Origin: Adiantum capillus-veneris
Lineage: Eukaryota > Streptophyta > Polypodiopsida > Polypodiales > Pteridaceae
Direction: 5' to 3'
Assembly: GCA_014529385.2 (NCBI GenBank)
Contig: CM043943.1
Span: 101,469,355 to 101,533,354 of the forward strand
DNA: 64,000 nucleotides
This document shows positions 45,602 through 57,978 of this stretch, one piece after another. A program made the translations under genes and the position numbers. The notes beneath the pieces were generated by a model. That model was given only the letters and a program-made list of their open reading frames with translations, did no database searches and was not told the DNA's origin. How positions within the stretch are numbered: the stretch's first letter is position 1; each line of letters opens with the position of its first letter.

Positions 45602-46261
45602 GCTTTCCTCTTTAAATGGCTCATTGTTATATTCTGCACCTACTACTTGCACTGGTCAGCCCTCTTAACCTTATGTTTTTTTTTTCACAACTTTTATTGG
45701 CTCCATAGCATCATCTGGACTACTCCATTTTTTACTTTATTGTAATTAACATACCATTAAGGATGTAAGTGTTTTCAGTATACCATTTACATGAATCCTC
45801 TCTTTGCTTTTTATCTTGCAAAATTATTCTACCCTTTTTTGCTTGGTACTTATTTGGTTCAGTATACTAATCCTCTTGTACAATATGCCATTCATGGAGG
45901 ACAATGCAGGTACGCATACTTCACTAAACCCGTTTTTCTTTGGCGCCCCATTGCTCAATCACTATTTCTTCACCAAACTTTTACGTATTCAATTTCTCAA
46001 TTTAGTTTACATTCGAAACACTCATTTCAATTTTCAATAGAAAATACACAGCTACGGTCAGGGCTTACTACTTGCACGGTATGAAATTTTTATTGACATG
46101 ATTATTCATTAGCTATGCAGCTCCTCATTTGAGCTAGAGTGCTCTCGGATATAGAGCCACAGTTTGTAAGTGCCTTGTTAGTGAAACATACTCTAATTTG
46201 GTGTCAAATAGGTGGCAAATGTTTTCTTTTTATGTTTTGCTTGGTCCATTGGTCATATGCA

Positions 46262-46461
46262 CACAGATTCGCCAATTTAGGTAGTGTGTCAATGCTCATC
46301 AAGTGCAGATTCACCAATTTAGACAACACAACAAAAAACTACACATTCACACTTTTTGAACTTATATCAAAATGCAGATTCGCCGATTTAGGTAGCATTA
46401 GTGCAGATTTGCCGATTTAGGCAGCATGTCAGGTGTAGATTCACCAATTTAGGCAACATCG
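46262..46461 (+). repeat. Cluster of five copies of GCAGATTCGCCGATTTAGG-type motif
   Basis: Imperfect copies start at about 46264, 46305, 46373, 46403 and 46434, each followed by a TAGTGT, CAACAC, TAGCAT, CAGCAT or CAACAT tail. Spacing is irregular (31-68 bp), so this is not a simple tandem array. Confidence 0.75.
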
Positions 46462-47325
46462 ATCACAAAATCATGTTGCATTGGTTGGCCACCACTGTAG
46501 CTGGTATGATTTTGTTACCCAGGTATACAAAATAAAGGATATTTGGATTTGGATTTGGAATGGGTATATGATGCTTTTTTGTCGTGATAGTATTTATGGA
46601 ATTAGACTTGAGATTGATGAGAATTGATAATTGAATGATGAGTGTGACGAATGATATCCTGACTCACTTGGGTATTACATATATTGGTTATTCTAATGGT
46701 ATGGGACACTAGAATAGGTAGTATGTGGATGACGGCATGCATAAGCAATACTGTCTAGTTTTATGGATTTTTCTTTTACTATTTGATACAAATTTCTAAT
46801 CATTATTTTTGACAAGTATTGTTTGCAGATTTTTATCTTTGTGGCAATTGAGAACATTTGATTTCCAATAGAGAGGTATGTATGGAATTGATATTTTATT
46901 ATTTATTGTAGCTGTGACAGGTGGAAAAGATTGAATCAAGCTAGGCCTATGCGAATGGAAATATATATATTGTACATTTTATTATTCAAGTGCTCTTTTA
47001 TGAGATTTGGCCATTTATGACTGGCCGGCCAGTTTGTACTCAATTTGACCATTCAAGAAACCTATAAATGAAATATGTGCAAGAGGGAAATGGTGACTCT
47101 TGCATGGGGGAAGATTGTACCCAGTGCTTGTGTGTTTATTCTCTTCCCTCCTCTCTTCTCTCTCGTCGTGCCGCATAGCACTTCGCTCTAGGAGGTGCAC
47201 CTGCACGTGTTCTTTTGCTCTCTATTCACGTATATCGTTGATTATGTGCTCGTGGATGCGTCAAGTATGGAGATCTATTGTTTTATTGTTTGAAGCATGT
47301 TATTTTATGTATTTTGCAGGGACGC

Positions 47326-48900
47326 CGCGTCTTCCATTTGTAGCAGTCCTGGCCAATCTTCTTCTACAAATGGAATTTCGTCTAAGGCATCTTCGTTGTC
47401 TGGAACTATAAGTTTCGACTCTTTTGTTCCTAGGTGGGGTTCTACCACCACTTTGGATTTTTCTTTATTGTTTCCTTCCACAAGATCCTCAGGTTTTGTC
47501 ATACTTTTGGGCTTGGGTTTTTGTTTTTCTAGCATCTCTTGTGTGATTCTTACCAAATTTTCAGAAGCTTCAAGCTTAGCTGCTACCATGTCTGGACAAG
47601 GATAGTTTTTCCATTTTTTTTCCATGTTTTGGCCTGATTTAAGACCCGCTTGGTAAGCTTGCCAGGTTGCATTAATAGGCTCAAAAATTTTTCCTACAAA
47701 AACTGATCCTCCAGATTTCCCGGTGTTTTGTTTGATTTCACTTCCAGTTTATTTCACCTTCTTTTAGAATAGCTTTTTTGCTTTCTCCTCGATTCAGCCC
47801 ATTGTTTTTGTTTTCTCATCTCATACGTTTTGTTTCTGCTTCTTTTGGTATTTTGAGAGGAATTTTTTGTATTCTTTGAATCATCAGAGGAGTTATGCTT
47901 CTTTTTCTTAGCCTGGACTTTGGTGATTACCTTGATTGGAACACTCGGTTCGCTCTCAGATGAGCTGAACTACGTTCACTACTATTTTACCTTTGTTTAA
48001 AGGATTCTTTGGACAATCTTCAAGGAAGTGTACTCCCTTTTTTCCACATTGTATGCAATAAGCTTCAACTGGCTTGAGGTTTTTGTCAGCCTCTGGGCAT
48101 TCAATTTTCCAATCATCATCTGCACCACAATTATGACAGTTTCCAGTTCTTGGCTCAATCATGGGTCTTACCATAGGAGGTCTAACACCTTGATTAGCCA
48201 CATAATACATTGGTGCAAGCTCTGGTGGAGTATAAGTCATAGGTTCTTCCATTGGTGGTGGATGTGAACTATACCAATCTCCTTCTACCAATATTGTAGA
48301 TAGACTAGGCTCACCATAGGGTATAACAAGTACTATTGCTTGTTCATCTATGACTCCCTCGGGATGCATGTACTTTATGGGCACTGCATTATGTCAATAT
48401 ATATGGAGTTTGTTGACCCACCACGGGTTGAGGTCTTTCCATACCCATCGGTGGTCTTTGAGCTGGGGCCATATTAGGTGGTTATCTGTACAAGGGTTGT
48501 CATTGTGGCCTCATATGCACGTACTAAACATTCCCATCATACTTTGGTGGGTAATAGCACTCATTGGTGTCATGGTTGATCCATTTACCCTAAATTGCAC
48601 ACCATTTCTGCGGTGTAATTGGTTGTCCTTTTTGAGGTATACCTTGTCCTGGTCCCTTCATAGGTTCTTTTTGCATGCTATTCATCATGTCTTCTATGGA
48701 TGAAAGTGGTGCTGAAGCAGCTGTTCCCTCTTGTGTTAGTTTATTGGATGCTATTTTCTCACTTTGGTTATCCTTAGGAACATCTTATTCGTTGAAAATA
48801 TCACAATTTTGTAACTTCAAATAGCAACTTACAATTGATTCTTTTGGAGAGAGCAATCGTCTGAAATCCACCTCAGATTCTACTTACCCTACTCCTAGGT
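47326..48900 (-). pseudogene. Gypsy Gag region, minus strand (dead)
   Basis: Pieces in order on the minus strand: KWCAI...KWINHDTNECYYPPKY (a C..H..C knuckle-like string near 48590), then 48384-47956 with CHNCGADDDWKIECP and YCIQCGKKGVHFLEDCP, then 47625-47305 with EEDWPGLLQMEDAAS. The first knuckle has Asp where His is expected. Stops separate the pieces. It follows the PBS at 49211-49230 by an about 330-base leader, in the right order for gag. Confidence 0.7.
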
Positions 48901-49210
48901 TCTACTCCCATGGGGTTGTGGGAAGTGTCGACAAACACTCATTTTTTTGTTTTTAATGGTTTTTTGACCATTGAACTTAAGACTTGTCTCATCTATCAAT
49001 CATTCTTAAAACCGTAATCTAGTTCTACAATCCTACAATCCTAAAGACACTCAGTACGTATGATTACTTCCAAGCTACCTCTACACAACAAAAGACGACA
49101 ATCTTCAGCTATGTGGTTCTAAAAGAAAGTTTTGACTTTAGAAGATCATAGAGGAATTTAAAGGATAACTTCACAAGACGCTCGATTTTTTCCTTAGTTT
49201 AGGTCTCTTC

Positions 49211-49230
49211 GATCCCCGGCAGCGGCGCCA
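49211..49230 (-). promoter_or_regulatory. Primer-binding site, TGGCGCC type
   Basis: On the minus strand TGGCGCCGCTGCCGGGGATC starts two bases after the LTR end CCCACA. This PBS type is usual in Athila/Tat-lineage gypsy elements. Confidence 0.85.
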
Positions 49231-49232
49231 AA

Positions 49233-49790
49233 TGTGGGGCGAGTGTCTCACATCACTCCTATCTTGCTGACGTAGCGAGAACCACGATTAAATTGTCAAT
49301 CCATGGGATGAAGTTGACTCGACTAGTGCATAGAGGCTACAAGAGGTTGTCAATCTGTTGAAAAACAACAAACAACTCACATCTAACTCAAGCTACACTC
49401 AAATGACTAAAATCACCAAAAGCCAATCGCTCATCGGCAAATAAATCACAACCGTTACAACATCAAATAACATCCCAACATAATGAAACTTCTAGGGCAT
49501 GTTTATAAGACCTAAACACACATGATTATGGTCTCAAATCCCACTTTAGGTCAAGTGCAAAAATCAAGATTATTAATAGCAGTGGATTTTTGACCTAGCC
49601 TTTTTCGACCCAAAATGCATCTAAATGCTTAGCAATGATGCCCCAATACCCCGCCTATACTTAGTTTTTGATTTAGAAGCTTATATTCCTACTTATGATG
49701 AAATTCGACCGCTGGTCGGCTACACCAAAAGCTACAAGAATTAATAGAAAAGAAAGGTTTTTGCCTTGTGGCACTAATCCACAAGCTTTA
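49233..49790 (-). repeat. Gypsy 5' LTR, minus orientation (partial)
   Basis: In the minus sense it ends ...CTCGCCCCACA next to the PBS. It matches the right half of the plus-oriented LTR at 39553-40471. Similarity fades near 49790, so the LTR start is missing or too diverged to see. Confidence 0.7.
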
Positions 49791-50273
49791 CTAAGGACTC
49801 CCTATGTAGAACAACAAATAAAAAGTGTATTCATAGGAGTTAGATCCATGATAGAAAGTATTGATTCAATTTTTTTATTTTTTTTTTAAAAAAATTCTTT
49901 CATTAGGACTTCAAAAAGATTTATTTTATTGAATTGTCTTATTATTTTCTATGCTTCTTGAATCTATTTTTTGTTATGAAGGCATCAAAATATTCTTTTG
50001 TTTTAGTTTTTCAATGTGTCTTTTTATTTTATTTTGATTATAAATGATTAGGCTCCCCAATCTTGAAAAAATAAAAATCATTTCAAAACATCTTAAGTGA
50101 GTGAAGGGTGAGTTTAGGAAATGGAAAGACACATAAAGGTGGAAAGCCAAAACTATTTATGTCCATATAAAGAAAAGTGGTCTAGTGTACATTTGTGTTT
50201 CTCTTTACCTTTATTTTTCCTTAAGTGTTTTTTTGGCTTTCTAAAAGAAGCCTTAGAGCGGTGTTTGTTAAGG
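49791..50273. other. AT-rich unassigned stretch
   Basis: No gene is recognised. It contains long T and A runs (near 49875) and lies between two gypsy elements. Confidence 0.35.
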
Positions 50274-50278
50274 CGTAC

Positions 50279-52217
50279 TTTCATTAAAACTAATATCTAG
50301 CCGAACCAAATGATTTTTTCTCATATAAACTGATCATTTAATATGGGATAATAAACGAGAACAAAGGTTAGAATATAGACATGTGCTTACGGATCTATCT
50401 CAACACGCGGCCAATGGTAAAGGGGTCCAAATGAGAGATGGTATGTCAAAGAGAATGGCTAACTAATGGAGCTTAAAAGACCTTAGGGTTAGCTTCATTA
50501 AATACCTCCAATGCTTAGTGTTAAAATTCCTTTGAGATTAGGCAAGCTAGGGTTGAGCTTGAGGTGGGAACCTGACCTAAGATTGAGGTGCTTTGTTGTG
50601 CTTGATGACTAAGCTGCGTGCTTGATGCTAAGGTGCTTGAGGTGCTTGTCGTGCTTGATGACTAAGGTACTTGAGGTGCTTGTCATACTTAATGAGGAAG
50701 GTGCTTGAGAAGCTTCCCATGCATGGGGGATAAGGTGCTTGAGTCAAAAAGAGACCCTACAAACTTAATGAGGAAGGTGCTTGAGAAGCTTTCCATGCAT
50801 GGGTGGGTAAGGTGCTTGATTCAAAAAGAGACTCTACAAATATAATGAGGAAGGGGCATGAGAAGCTTCCTATGCATGAAAGTCCCAAAGTTAGGGGAAT
50901 CTTTGACTTAACCTTCCACTTACCCAAAGGGCACCCCTTTTCTCAAAGGGCCCATGGGACACATGTCAGACTCTCCCTATGCTTAACCACATGGTGTGCT
51001 TGAATGCTATGGGTTGGGCTAAAGAGGGGTCCAATGAGCTTCTAGTTCCATCCAACAAATATCTAGATATTTTCAAGCTCTCTCTCTCTCAGGGGTAATG
51101 AGGACACTTGTCCAAAGACTACCCATGTACTTGAATGCATGCTGCATGTGATTGGCTAGGGGGCAGAGGGGTCCAATGAGCTTGAAACATGTGTAAAAGC
51201 TATAACTCAACCCAAGCAAGGAGTTCTGGGGAGGATATACACGACACACACACACTCATTTTATAGAATCATTCTCAATTGGTGAAAGTTGAGGAACTCC
51301 ACCTCCTTCTCCAAGATAGTGAGAAGTGAGAGCCTACAACAACACTCTTGGCTATGGAATGAAAATCCAACCAACAGCCATGCTTCAATGCTTAAGCTTG
51401 CATGTGATTGGCTAGGGGGAAAAGGGGTCGAATGAGCTTGAAACATGTGTAAAAGCTATAACTCACCCCAGGCAAGCAAGGGGAGTTCTGGGGGGGATAT
51501 ACACCACACACACACACACTCATTTTATAGAATCATTCTCAATTGGTGAAAGTTGAGGAACTCCACCTCCTTCTCCAAGCTTGTGAGAAGTGAGAGCCTA
51601 CAACAACACTCTTGGCTACGGAATGCAAATCAAACCAACAGCCATGCTTCAATGCTTAAGCTTGCCATCTTCTCCATATTCATTAATATGCTATTATGTA
51701 TGCTAGAAAGTAGAGTGATGATAAGTGAGGAGCTATTTCTTTCTCCTATGTAATGTTTCTTCTTCCTCTTCGCTATCCTCATTCCCCCCTAGCTCTCTCC
51801 ACCTTCGAAGGTGTTTGAGGCCTTGGGACTGAGGCTTGGGATATTTAATGCTTTCTAGAAATTTTATGTTATGCTTGTGATGCATGAAGCTTTCCATCTT
51901 CGTTGCATCAACTAGGTCACAAGGAGCACAAAGATTGTATTGTACCAAGTCTCTCTTGATGGGAGAAACTATAATACAAATGCCTATTGGAGGGGGGACC
52001 GCCAGCTCTATATGAATCTAGTCCTCAACTATTGTCATGTTCTCTAAACTCTCTCTCTTAAAAAAGTATCATTCATGCCAAGTTAACTAAGTACCATGTT
52101 TATGTTGCGACCACCAATCAAGCTCACCCGCTATGCTCACAAAGTAATCTCACAAAAGTGCTTCACCTAATTTCCTAATTCCACTACCCTCAAAGTTCAT
52201 AGGCCATTTCCATTACA
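50279..52217 (+). repeat. 5' LTR with internal duplications
   Basis: It holds short imperfect repeats built on GAGGAAGGTGCTTGAGAAGC (50690-50880). It also holds a 256-bp tandem duplication (ATTGGCTAGG at 51151 and 51407). The 3' LTR has only one copy of the latter, which explains most of the LTR length difference. Confidence 0.88.
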
Positions 52218-52218
52218 T

Positions 52219-52230
52219 TGGTATCAGAGT
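52219..52230 (+). promoter_or_regulatory. Primer-binding site, tRNA-iMet type
   Basis: TGGTATCAGAGT starts two bases after the 5' LTR end. The last base differs from the canonical C. Confidence 0.85.
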
Positions 52231-52584
52231 ATTTGGTTTCTCTTTTCTTGCTTAAGAAGAGAGGTCCTTAAGTAGCCTAGTAATGGTTGATTTTGTTAAT
52301 TATATTAGGGTAAGTGGGACTGGGATCTATTATTGGTTTTGTTAAGCCCACTATGTGGGATATGGTGCACACCTCGGGAGCTTTGGTCTTAATAATGGAT
52401 TCTTTTTAGACTTTCCTACAACTTTACCATTATTGAACCATAAGAATTGCAAAAGGAGCTATCCCTTCGCAACTTTGCTATGTTAGACTCACTCCACTAC
52501 TCTCTATAATTAACCGATTGGAGCCATGGGTGTAGATACGTAAGTGCCTATTTTCGAAGGCTAAGAGGAGTAGCAACTAAGGTT

Positions 52585-55500
52585 TTGAAGTGTCAAAACC
52601 AGGGTAAACACATAAGTTTAATCAACATGGCTGACAATAACCAAGAGAGTAGAATGGACATTGAAATCTTTGATTTTGCACATGAAGGTGCTTATGATGA
52701 TGCCCCCATATTTGTTTATTATCTTGTTACTAGGTTTCAACAAGCTATGGGTAGCCCCGCTTTGCAAGCCAAAGTTACTCAACAACTTCGTGCTTCTGGG
52801 ATTTCCTTTCCTCTTCAAGAGGAGAGAGCTTAGGAGGTCTTTTGATGAGACCCCCAAAAGAAGACTCTCTCCCATACAAGAGGAGGAATCCAAAGATCAA
52901 GAAAGTAATGAATCCCTAAATTCCTCTGAAGATGTGGCTCCACGAAGAAGGCGGACTAAAAAATTGCCAACTCCTCCCAAGAGGAAACGGTTAACCCATA
53001 GTCCTTCTCCTCATCACTCCAAAAGGGAAGAGGGGAAACCAAGGAAGAAAAGGGCAAGAAATATGTCATCCTCTTCTCCTTCTTCTTCACCTTCCTCCTC
53101 CACCGATGAAAGCTATGGCTATTCTCATAGAGAACACAAGAGGGGAGGACATCGCAAATCTTACCCTTCATGGCGAAGGTCACAAAAACTAAAGAAGTTC
53201 AAAGAGGGAGGAAAGATTATCTCTTTTCTCACCTATGATGACACCTTTGGTGCTACCAACAAAGTATTGGCCTTCATTCAACAATTTGATGCGGCCTTTG
53301 GAGACAAGGGCTTCACAGAGTCCTCCAAGCTACGCCATGTAGCTATGCACTTCCAAGGAGAAAGGAGTTTACAAACGTAAAAATAAACTCTCTCCTGAAG
53401 ATCTTGAAACTTTTTGCAAGGATCACAAATGTTTTAAGTGTAGGGATCAAGGACATGGTTATCGTTCTTGCCCCAAAATAATTGCTCGCAATGAGACTCC
53501 TAGAGCTTCCACTATCAAAACTCCAAAACAGGATGCTCATTGCAAATGATCACCTCTCTCCTATGCTTGGGGAAAGGTAAGGGAGCATGATTCCTTCATC
53601 TTGTTTGACCCTGGTTCTACTCACAACTTCATATCAATGGAGTTTGTCACCAAGTTGGACATTCAAGCCTTTGAGGTGGGAGATGTTGTAACTCTCGATG
53701 CCGCTTTCAAGGGACAACCTCCGTTACTCCCTTGCTTGGGAAGTTGAGGCTTCATGTCCAAAGCTATGTCAACAAAAAATACTTCTTTATCTCTCCTCTA
53801 CAACATAGGATGCTATCCTAGGGGTACCATGGTTCAACCGCATGACTGCCAACATGAAATTCCCTGAAACGAGAATCTACTTCACCTACAGGGGAAATAA
53901 TATGTATATAGATGCTAATGAGTCTGGTCGTACTATACCACTTGTAAATCCTCTTTCCCTTGATAAATTGATGAAGAGCTCAGTTTTTGCGTACCTGATT
54001 TTTTTCAAAGAGTCCCTAAAAGGTCCTAATGTTTCATCAAAGGTGAATGGTAGGAAGCAAGAAGAGTTAGACTTGTCTAACTTTCTAAAAGGGTTGTGTT
54101 CATAGATGATATCCCTATGGACTTACCTCCAAAACGAGGGGATGATGACCATCGAATTGAGCTCCTATCAGGAAGCTCACCGCCTAACAAACCTCCTTAC
54201 TGAGTTTCCCAAGCTCAACAAGAGGAGATCATGAGGCAAGCACAGGAATTGGTAGACAAAGGGATGCTGAGGCCTAGCTCCTCTCCCTTTTGTTTTCCAG
54301 TCCCTTTAGTGCAAAAGAAAGATGGTACATACCTCATGTGTGTGGAATATCGCACACTAAACCATATCACTATCAAAAATAAATTTCTTGTACCTCGAGT
54401 AAAAGATCTATTTGATAAGCTACAAGGCTCTACCTACTTCAGTAGGATTGACCTTAAAAGTAGCTACCATCAAATAAGGATAATGAATGAAGATATCTTA
54501 AAGACTGCATTTCGTACAACATTTGGCCTTTATGAATATCTAGCTAAATTCAATCGATTAATGGAGAAATTTTTTAGACCCTACCGAAAATTCACTACAG
54601 TGTTCTTTGATGATATCATCATCTACTCCAACTCCTTCGAGGAACACAAGTAGCATCTCCAAGTGATTTTTCAAGCATTAAGGGAGAATAATCTTTTTCT
54701 CAACAATCAAAAGAAAAGATAATTTTTTCTTCAAGAGGTTTAATACTTAGGTCATATTATCTCTTGAGATGGTATCCGTATGGATCCATCAAAGTTGGAG
54801 GTAATAAAAGCATGGCCTAATTCAAGGAATCTACATGAGCTAAGAAGCTTCATTGGTATGTGTGTATACTATAGACACTTCATAGCAAAATTCTCTCAAA
54901 TAGCTGAACCATTCATTACATGACGTAACAAAGAAAAATGTCAAGTATTCATGGACTGCTAAGGAACAATGTGCTTTTGACAAGCTCAAAGATAATATTA
55001 CCTCCCAACCAGTCCTTATGCTTCCGGATCTCTCAAAGCCATTTGAGGTCCAATGTGATGCTTGTCGTGATTGCCTTGGAGCAGTCTTGCGTCAAGAAGG
55101 GTGTGCCATAGCATATGAGAGCCCAAGTCTCAAGACAGATGAGCGGGTCTTAGGCATTTATGAGAAAGAGTTGTTAGCTTTTCTACATGCCTTACACACA
55201 TGGAATCACTATCTATTGGGGACTCCATTCATTTTATGAATAGACCATCAAAGTCTCAAGTACTTCATGACACAAACAAAGCTTTCCGACAAACAAATGA
55301 GGTGGGAAAATTTTCTTTCGCAATTTAATTTCCACATTACTCACGTTGATGGTAAGCACAATCAAGTGGCTGATGCACTTTCACAATGACCAAAAGTTAA
55401 TGCTATGTCAATAGCAACTCACAATGATCTATCTTCTATGATAGATGAGTATGCTACTGACCCTGACTTTAAAGAGATAATGTCAGCCCTTTCTTTGGGG

Positions 55501-55836
55501 AAGAAAGAGGAACCATTCACCTTATAGAATGGTTTTCTTTTCCATGGAAATAGGCTATGTGTTACCCACTCCCTTCATGAGAAAGTCATGTATGACTCCC
55601 ATGCTCCTCCCTATGAGAGACATAGAGGTATTCAACCTACTCTTTGAGGAGTAGAGACATACTTTTATTGGCCTACCATGAAAGTGTACATACAAGAGTA
55701 TGTTTCAGAATGTGTGGTATGCCAAAAGACTAAGTATGATAGAGGGAAGCAACCTGGATTACTCCAGCCACTGCCAATCCCTAATTCACCATGGGAAAGT
55801 ATATCCATGGATTTTATCTTTGGATTACCCAAGTCT
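52585..55836 (+). pseudogene. Gypsy gag-pol, decayed and truncated
   Basis: Gag pieces (52628-53400) end in a CCHC knuckle, CFKCRDQGHGYRSCP (near 53430). Protease carries LFDPGSTHNFISMEFVTKL, with Pro in place of Ser or Thr in the D-S-G motif. RT (54231-54653) has VDKGMLRPSSSPF, PVPLVQKKDGTY, FSRIDLKSSYHQIR and the catalytic VFFDDIIIYS. RNase H follows (FEVQCDACRDCLGAVLRQEG, YEKELLAFLHALHTW). The integrase zinc region (YERHRGIQPT, CVVCQKTKYD) continues to DFIFGLPKS. There the frame stops at a junction with unrelated LTR sequence, so the integrase core is missing. Order PR-RT-RH-IN shows Ty3/gypsy. Confidence 0.9.
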
Positions 55837-55956
55837 TGTTGAGCTTATATATGAAGCTACTCAATATATGGCTTCTCTATATATGGCACCTAGGTCCCCT
55901 CTATATATACATCATCTCATGTGTGTATTCTACACACTTTGGGGTTCTATTCCTGT

Positions 55957-56033
<77 letters not shown>

Positions 56034-56325
56034 ATGGTATCAAAGCAGTACGTTTTTGTTTTTGATTTTTTTTCCTGATCGAAAACGATTCTTGATCGAA
56101 AACGATTTTTTATCCACAAGAATTGATGTGGTCTACAACTTTGCAGAAGGAAGTTTTTTCAAATTCTTCACCAATTTTGAGTTATCGTTCGCGGACTTCG
56201 TACATGCCTGAAAATCAACTTTCGCTTGTTGTTTTTGATTTCTTTGCTAATTGAAAACGATTTTTCAAAAACTACTCGCCAATAAGACCGGAATCAATGT
56301 GGTCTACAACTTTGCAGAAGAAACG
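55837..56325 (+). repeat. LTR-end/PBS/leader debris of another element
   Basis: A (CT)n array of about 35 units (55960-56030) ends in CAACA followed by TGGTATCAAAGC (PBS at 56035-56046). The leader holds a doubled GATCGAAAACGATT motif and two copies of GTGGTCTACAACTTTGCAGA (near 56128 and 56299). It interrupts the gypsy integrase region. Confidence 0.7.
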
Positions 56326-56426
56326 CTAGCTCTCTCCACCTTGGAAGGTGTTTGAGGCCTTGGGACTCAGGCTTTATTTCTTTTACCTCCTAGTCGAGGA
56401 CGACTATGATTTCAAGAGAGAGGTAA
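56326..56426 (+). other. LTR fragment and polypurine tract
   Basis: GCTCTCTCCACC, then GGAAGGTGTTTGAGGCCTTG, duplicates a piece of the element's own LTR (compare 51790 and 61640). A purine-rich TTCAAGAGAGAGG then precedes the 3' LTR start at 56427. Confidence 0.6.
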
Positions 56427-56562
56427 TGCCATTAAATCTAATATATAATCAACCAAAAGTATTTTCTCATATTAAACTGATCATTTAATGTGGGATAATA
56501 AATGGGAACAAAGGTTAGAATATAGACATGTACTTACGAATCTATCTCAGCACGGGGCCAAT
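56427..56562 (+). repeat. 3' LTR, part 1
   Basis: It matches the start of the 5' LTR (ACTGATCATTTAAT, GAACAAAGGTTAGAATATAG) until GGGCCAAT, where the hAT element begins. Confidence 0.88.
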
Positions 56563-56694
56563 TGGGTTACATGATTCCTTATTCGACATTCGTTTTGTTT
56601 GTGAATAATGGTCGATTAATACGTTCTAAATATATACTCGTGCGTATTATTCGTTGCCACGTCAGCTTTTTTCAACAAAACATTTTATTGCCTA

Positions 56695-56795
56695 CATATC
56701 GATCGATAAACTATCGATCAATTAAATATCAATCGATAGGCTTTCGATCGATTATATAAATAGATCTATATGTTTTTGATCGATACAGTAGTAGT
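56695..56795. promoter_or_regulatory. Left subterminal palindrome array of hAT
   Basis: ATCGATCGATAAACTATCG, TATCAATCGATAGG, TTTCGATCGATT and TTTGATCGATAC lie within 100 bp. Subterminal clusters of short motifs are the usual transposase-binding sites of hAT elements. Confidence 0.6.
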
Positions 56796-56979
56796 ATATA
56801 GAGCTCAAATTTGTGTTTTCTAGCTATAATTCCCTTCACCAAAGTGTCAGGTTACCTCCGGCATAGAAAGGTTGAGTTGTCAACTTTAAAAAAAATTGAC
56901 TTTTTAAGAAAATATTAATGTTTATACATTAAAAATAAAATAATGATATAGATTTGAGTCACTTATAATTCTTAACAAT

Positions 56980-57530
56980 AGAAGTTATTCTTTAACTCTA
57001 TTGATAAGATTAAATAAATTTCTCTAAGCAATAGAGACTATACTTTAGCTCTACTTGTTTAAGAATAGATGAATAAATAAGTGTATGCATTAGAGGCTAC
57101 TTTTCTAGCTATAGTGTGCATGTATAATTCTAAACATTAGAAGCTATACTCTTAGCTCTATTTGTTTTAGAATAGATACTAAAAGTGATATTTGATGGTT
57201 AAAATCTATCATAGCTATAATATGTGCACAAATAATAGTGTTAGTTCATACATTTTGGAACATATACACATACATGTAGGGTCTTTTGATTGTCATAAAC
57301 AAATGTTCTTACCTCCATATAGACATAGAATAGGTCCACTTAGTGCCTCTTGGTTGTTATGAGATGATTCTCTTACTTCCAAGTGAGGTTTAAGGTATGA
57401 AGTAGGATTCACTTGGTTGCATAGAATAGGTCCACTTAGTGCCTCTTGGTTGTTATGAGATGATTCTCTTACTTCCAAGTGAGGTTCAAGGTATGAAGTA
57501 GGATTCACTTGGTTGTTAATGAGCTTATGC
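56980..57530. repeat. Degenerate direct repeats inside hAT 5' region
   Basis: An imperfect repeat of ATTAGAAGCTATACTCTTAG type occupies 56980-57190. A 96-bp direct repeat (CATAGAATAGGTCCACTTAG at 57324 and 57420) follows. Diverged GAGCGAAAGCTCTTACCTCC units continue to about 57840. Confidence 0.75.
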
Positions 57531-57978
57531 TCTTACCTCTAATTGAATATGGTGGATTACCTATAGAATTCAATAGGTTGTGATTGAGCGAAAGCTCTTA
57601 CCTCCTAGTGAATATTAGTCATGCATAGTACTTGGGAGTCACATGGATGTTATCGTACTCATGCTCTTAACTCTATGTTGATATAGAAATTAGAGACCTT
57701 AGTTATTTTAGGGTCGATTGGTTGTGTTTGAGCAGTAGCTCCTACCTCCAAGAGACATAGATAGTGGAATGTGAGATGACTCCATCGCTCATCTAGGTTG
57801 TCTTGAGCAAAAGCTCTTTACCACCTAGTAGCCAAGAATGATATATCCATTGGTGATCTTTCCTAAAATATTATCTTAATAATATTCATTCATCATTTTA
57901 ATTTAGCAAATCATATCTATAACCTTTTGTCTTTCTCATTGCGCTATTATGGTGAAAAATTAAAATCATAGGTATCTA

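Larger units (their letters stand above)
44481..47325. other. 2.85-kb unassigned block between gag and RT
   Basis: This replaces the protease and N-terminal RT region of the minus gypsy element. It contains a diverged direct duplication (about 44490-44700 and 44770-44990), the 212-bp duplication at 45178-45601, and a cluster of five short repeats at 46262-46460. I found no transposase and no clear terminal repeats, so it may be an unrecognised insertion accompanied by a deletion. Confidence 0.5.

Noticed and set aside
45788-46084. Overlapping ORFs of 78-97 codons
   Set aside because: Two frames are open over AT-rich sequence without any motif; likely chance.
49695-49889. 64-codon ORF on plus strand
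   Set aside because: It overlaps the gypsy LTR on the opposite strand and shows no recognised family.
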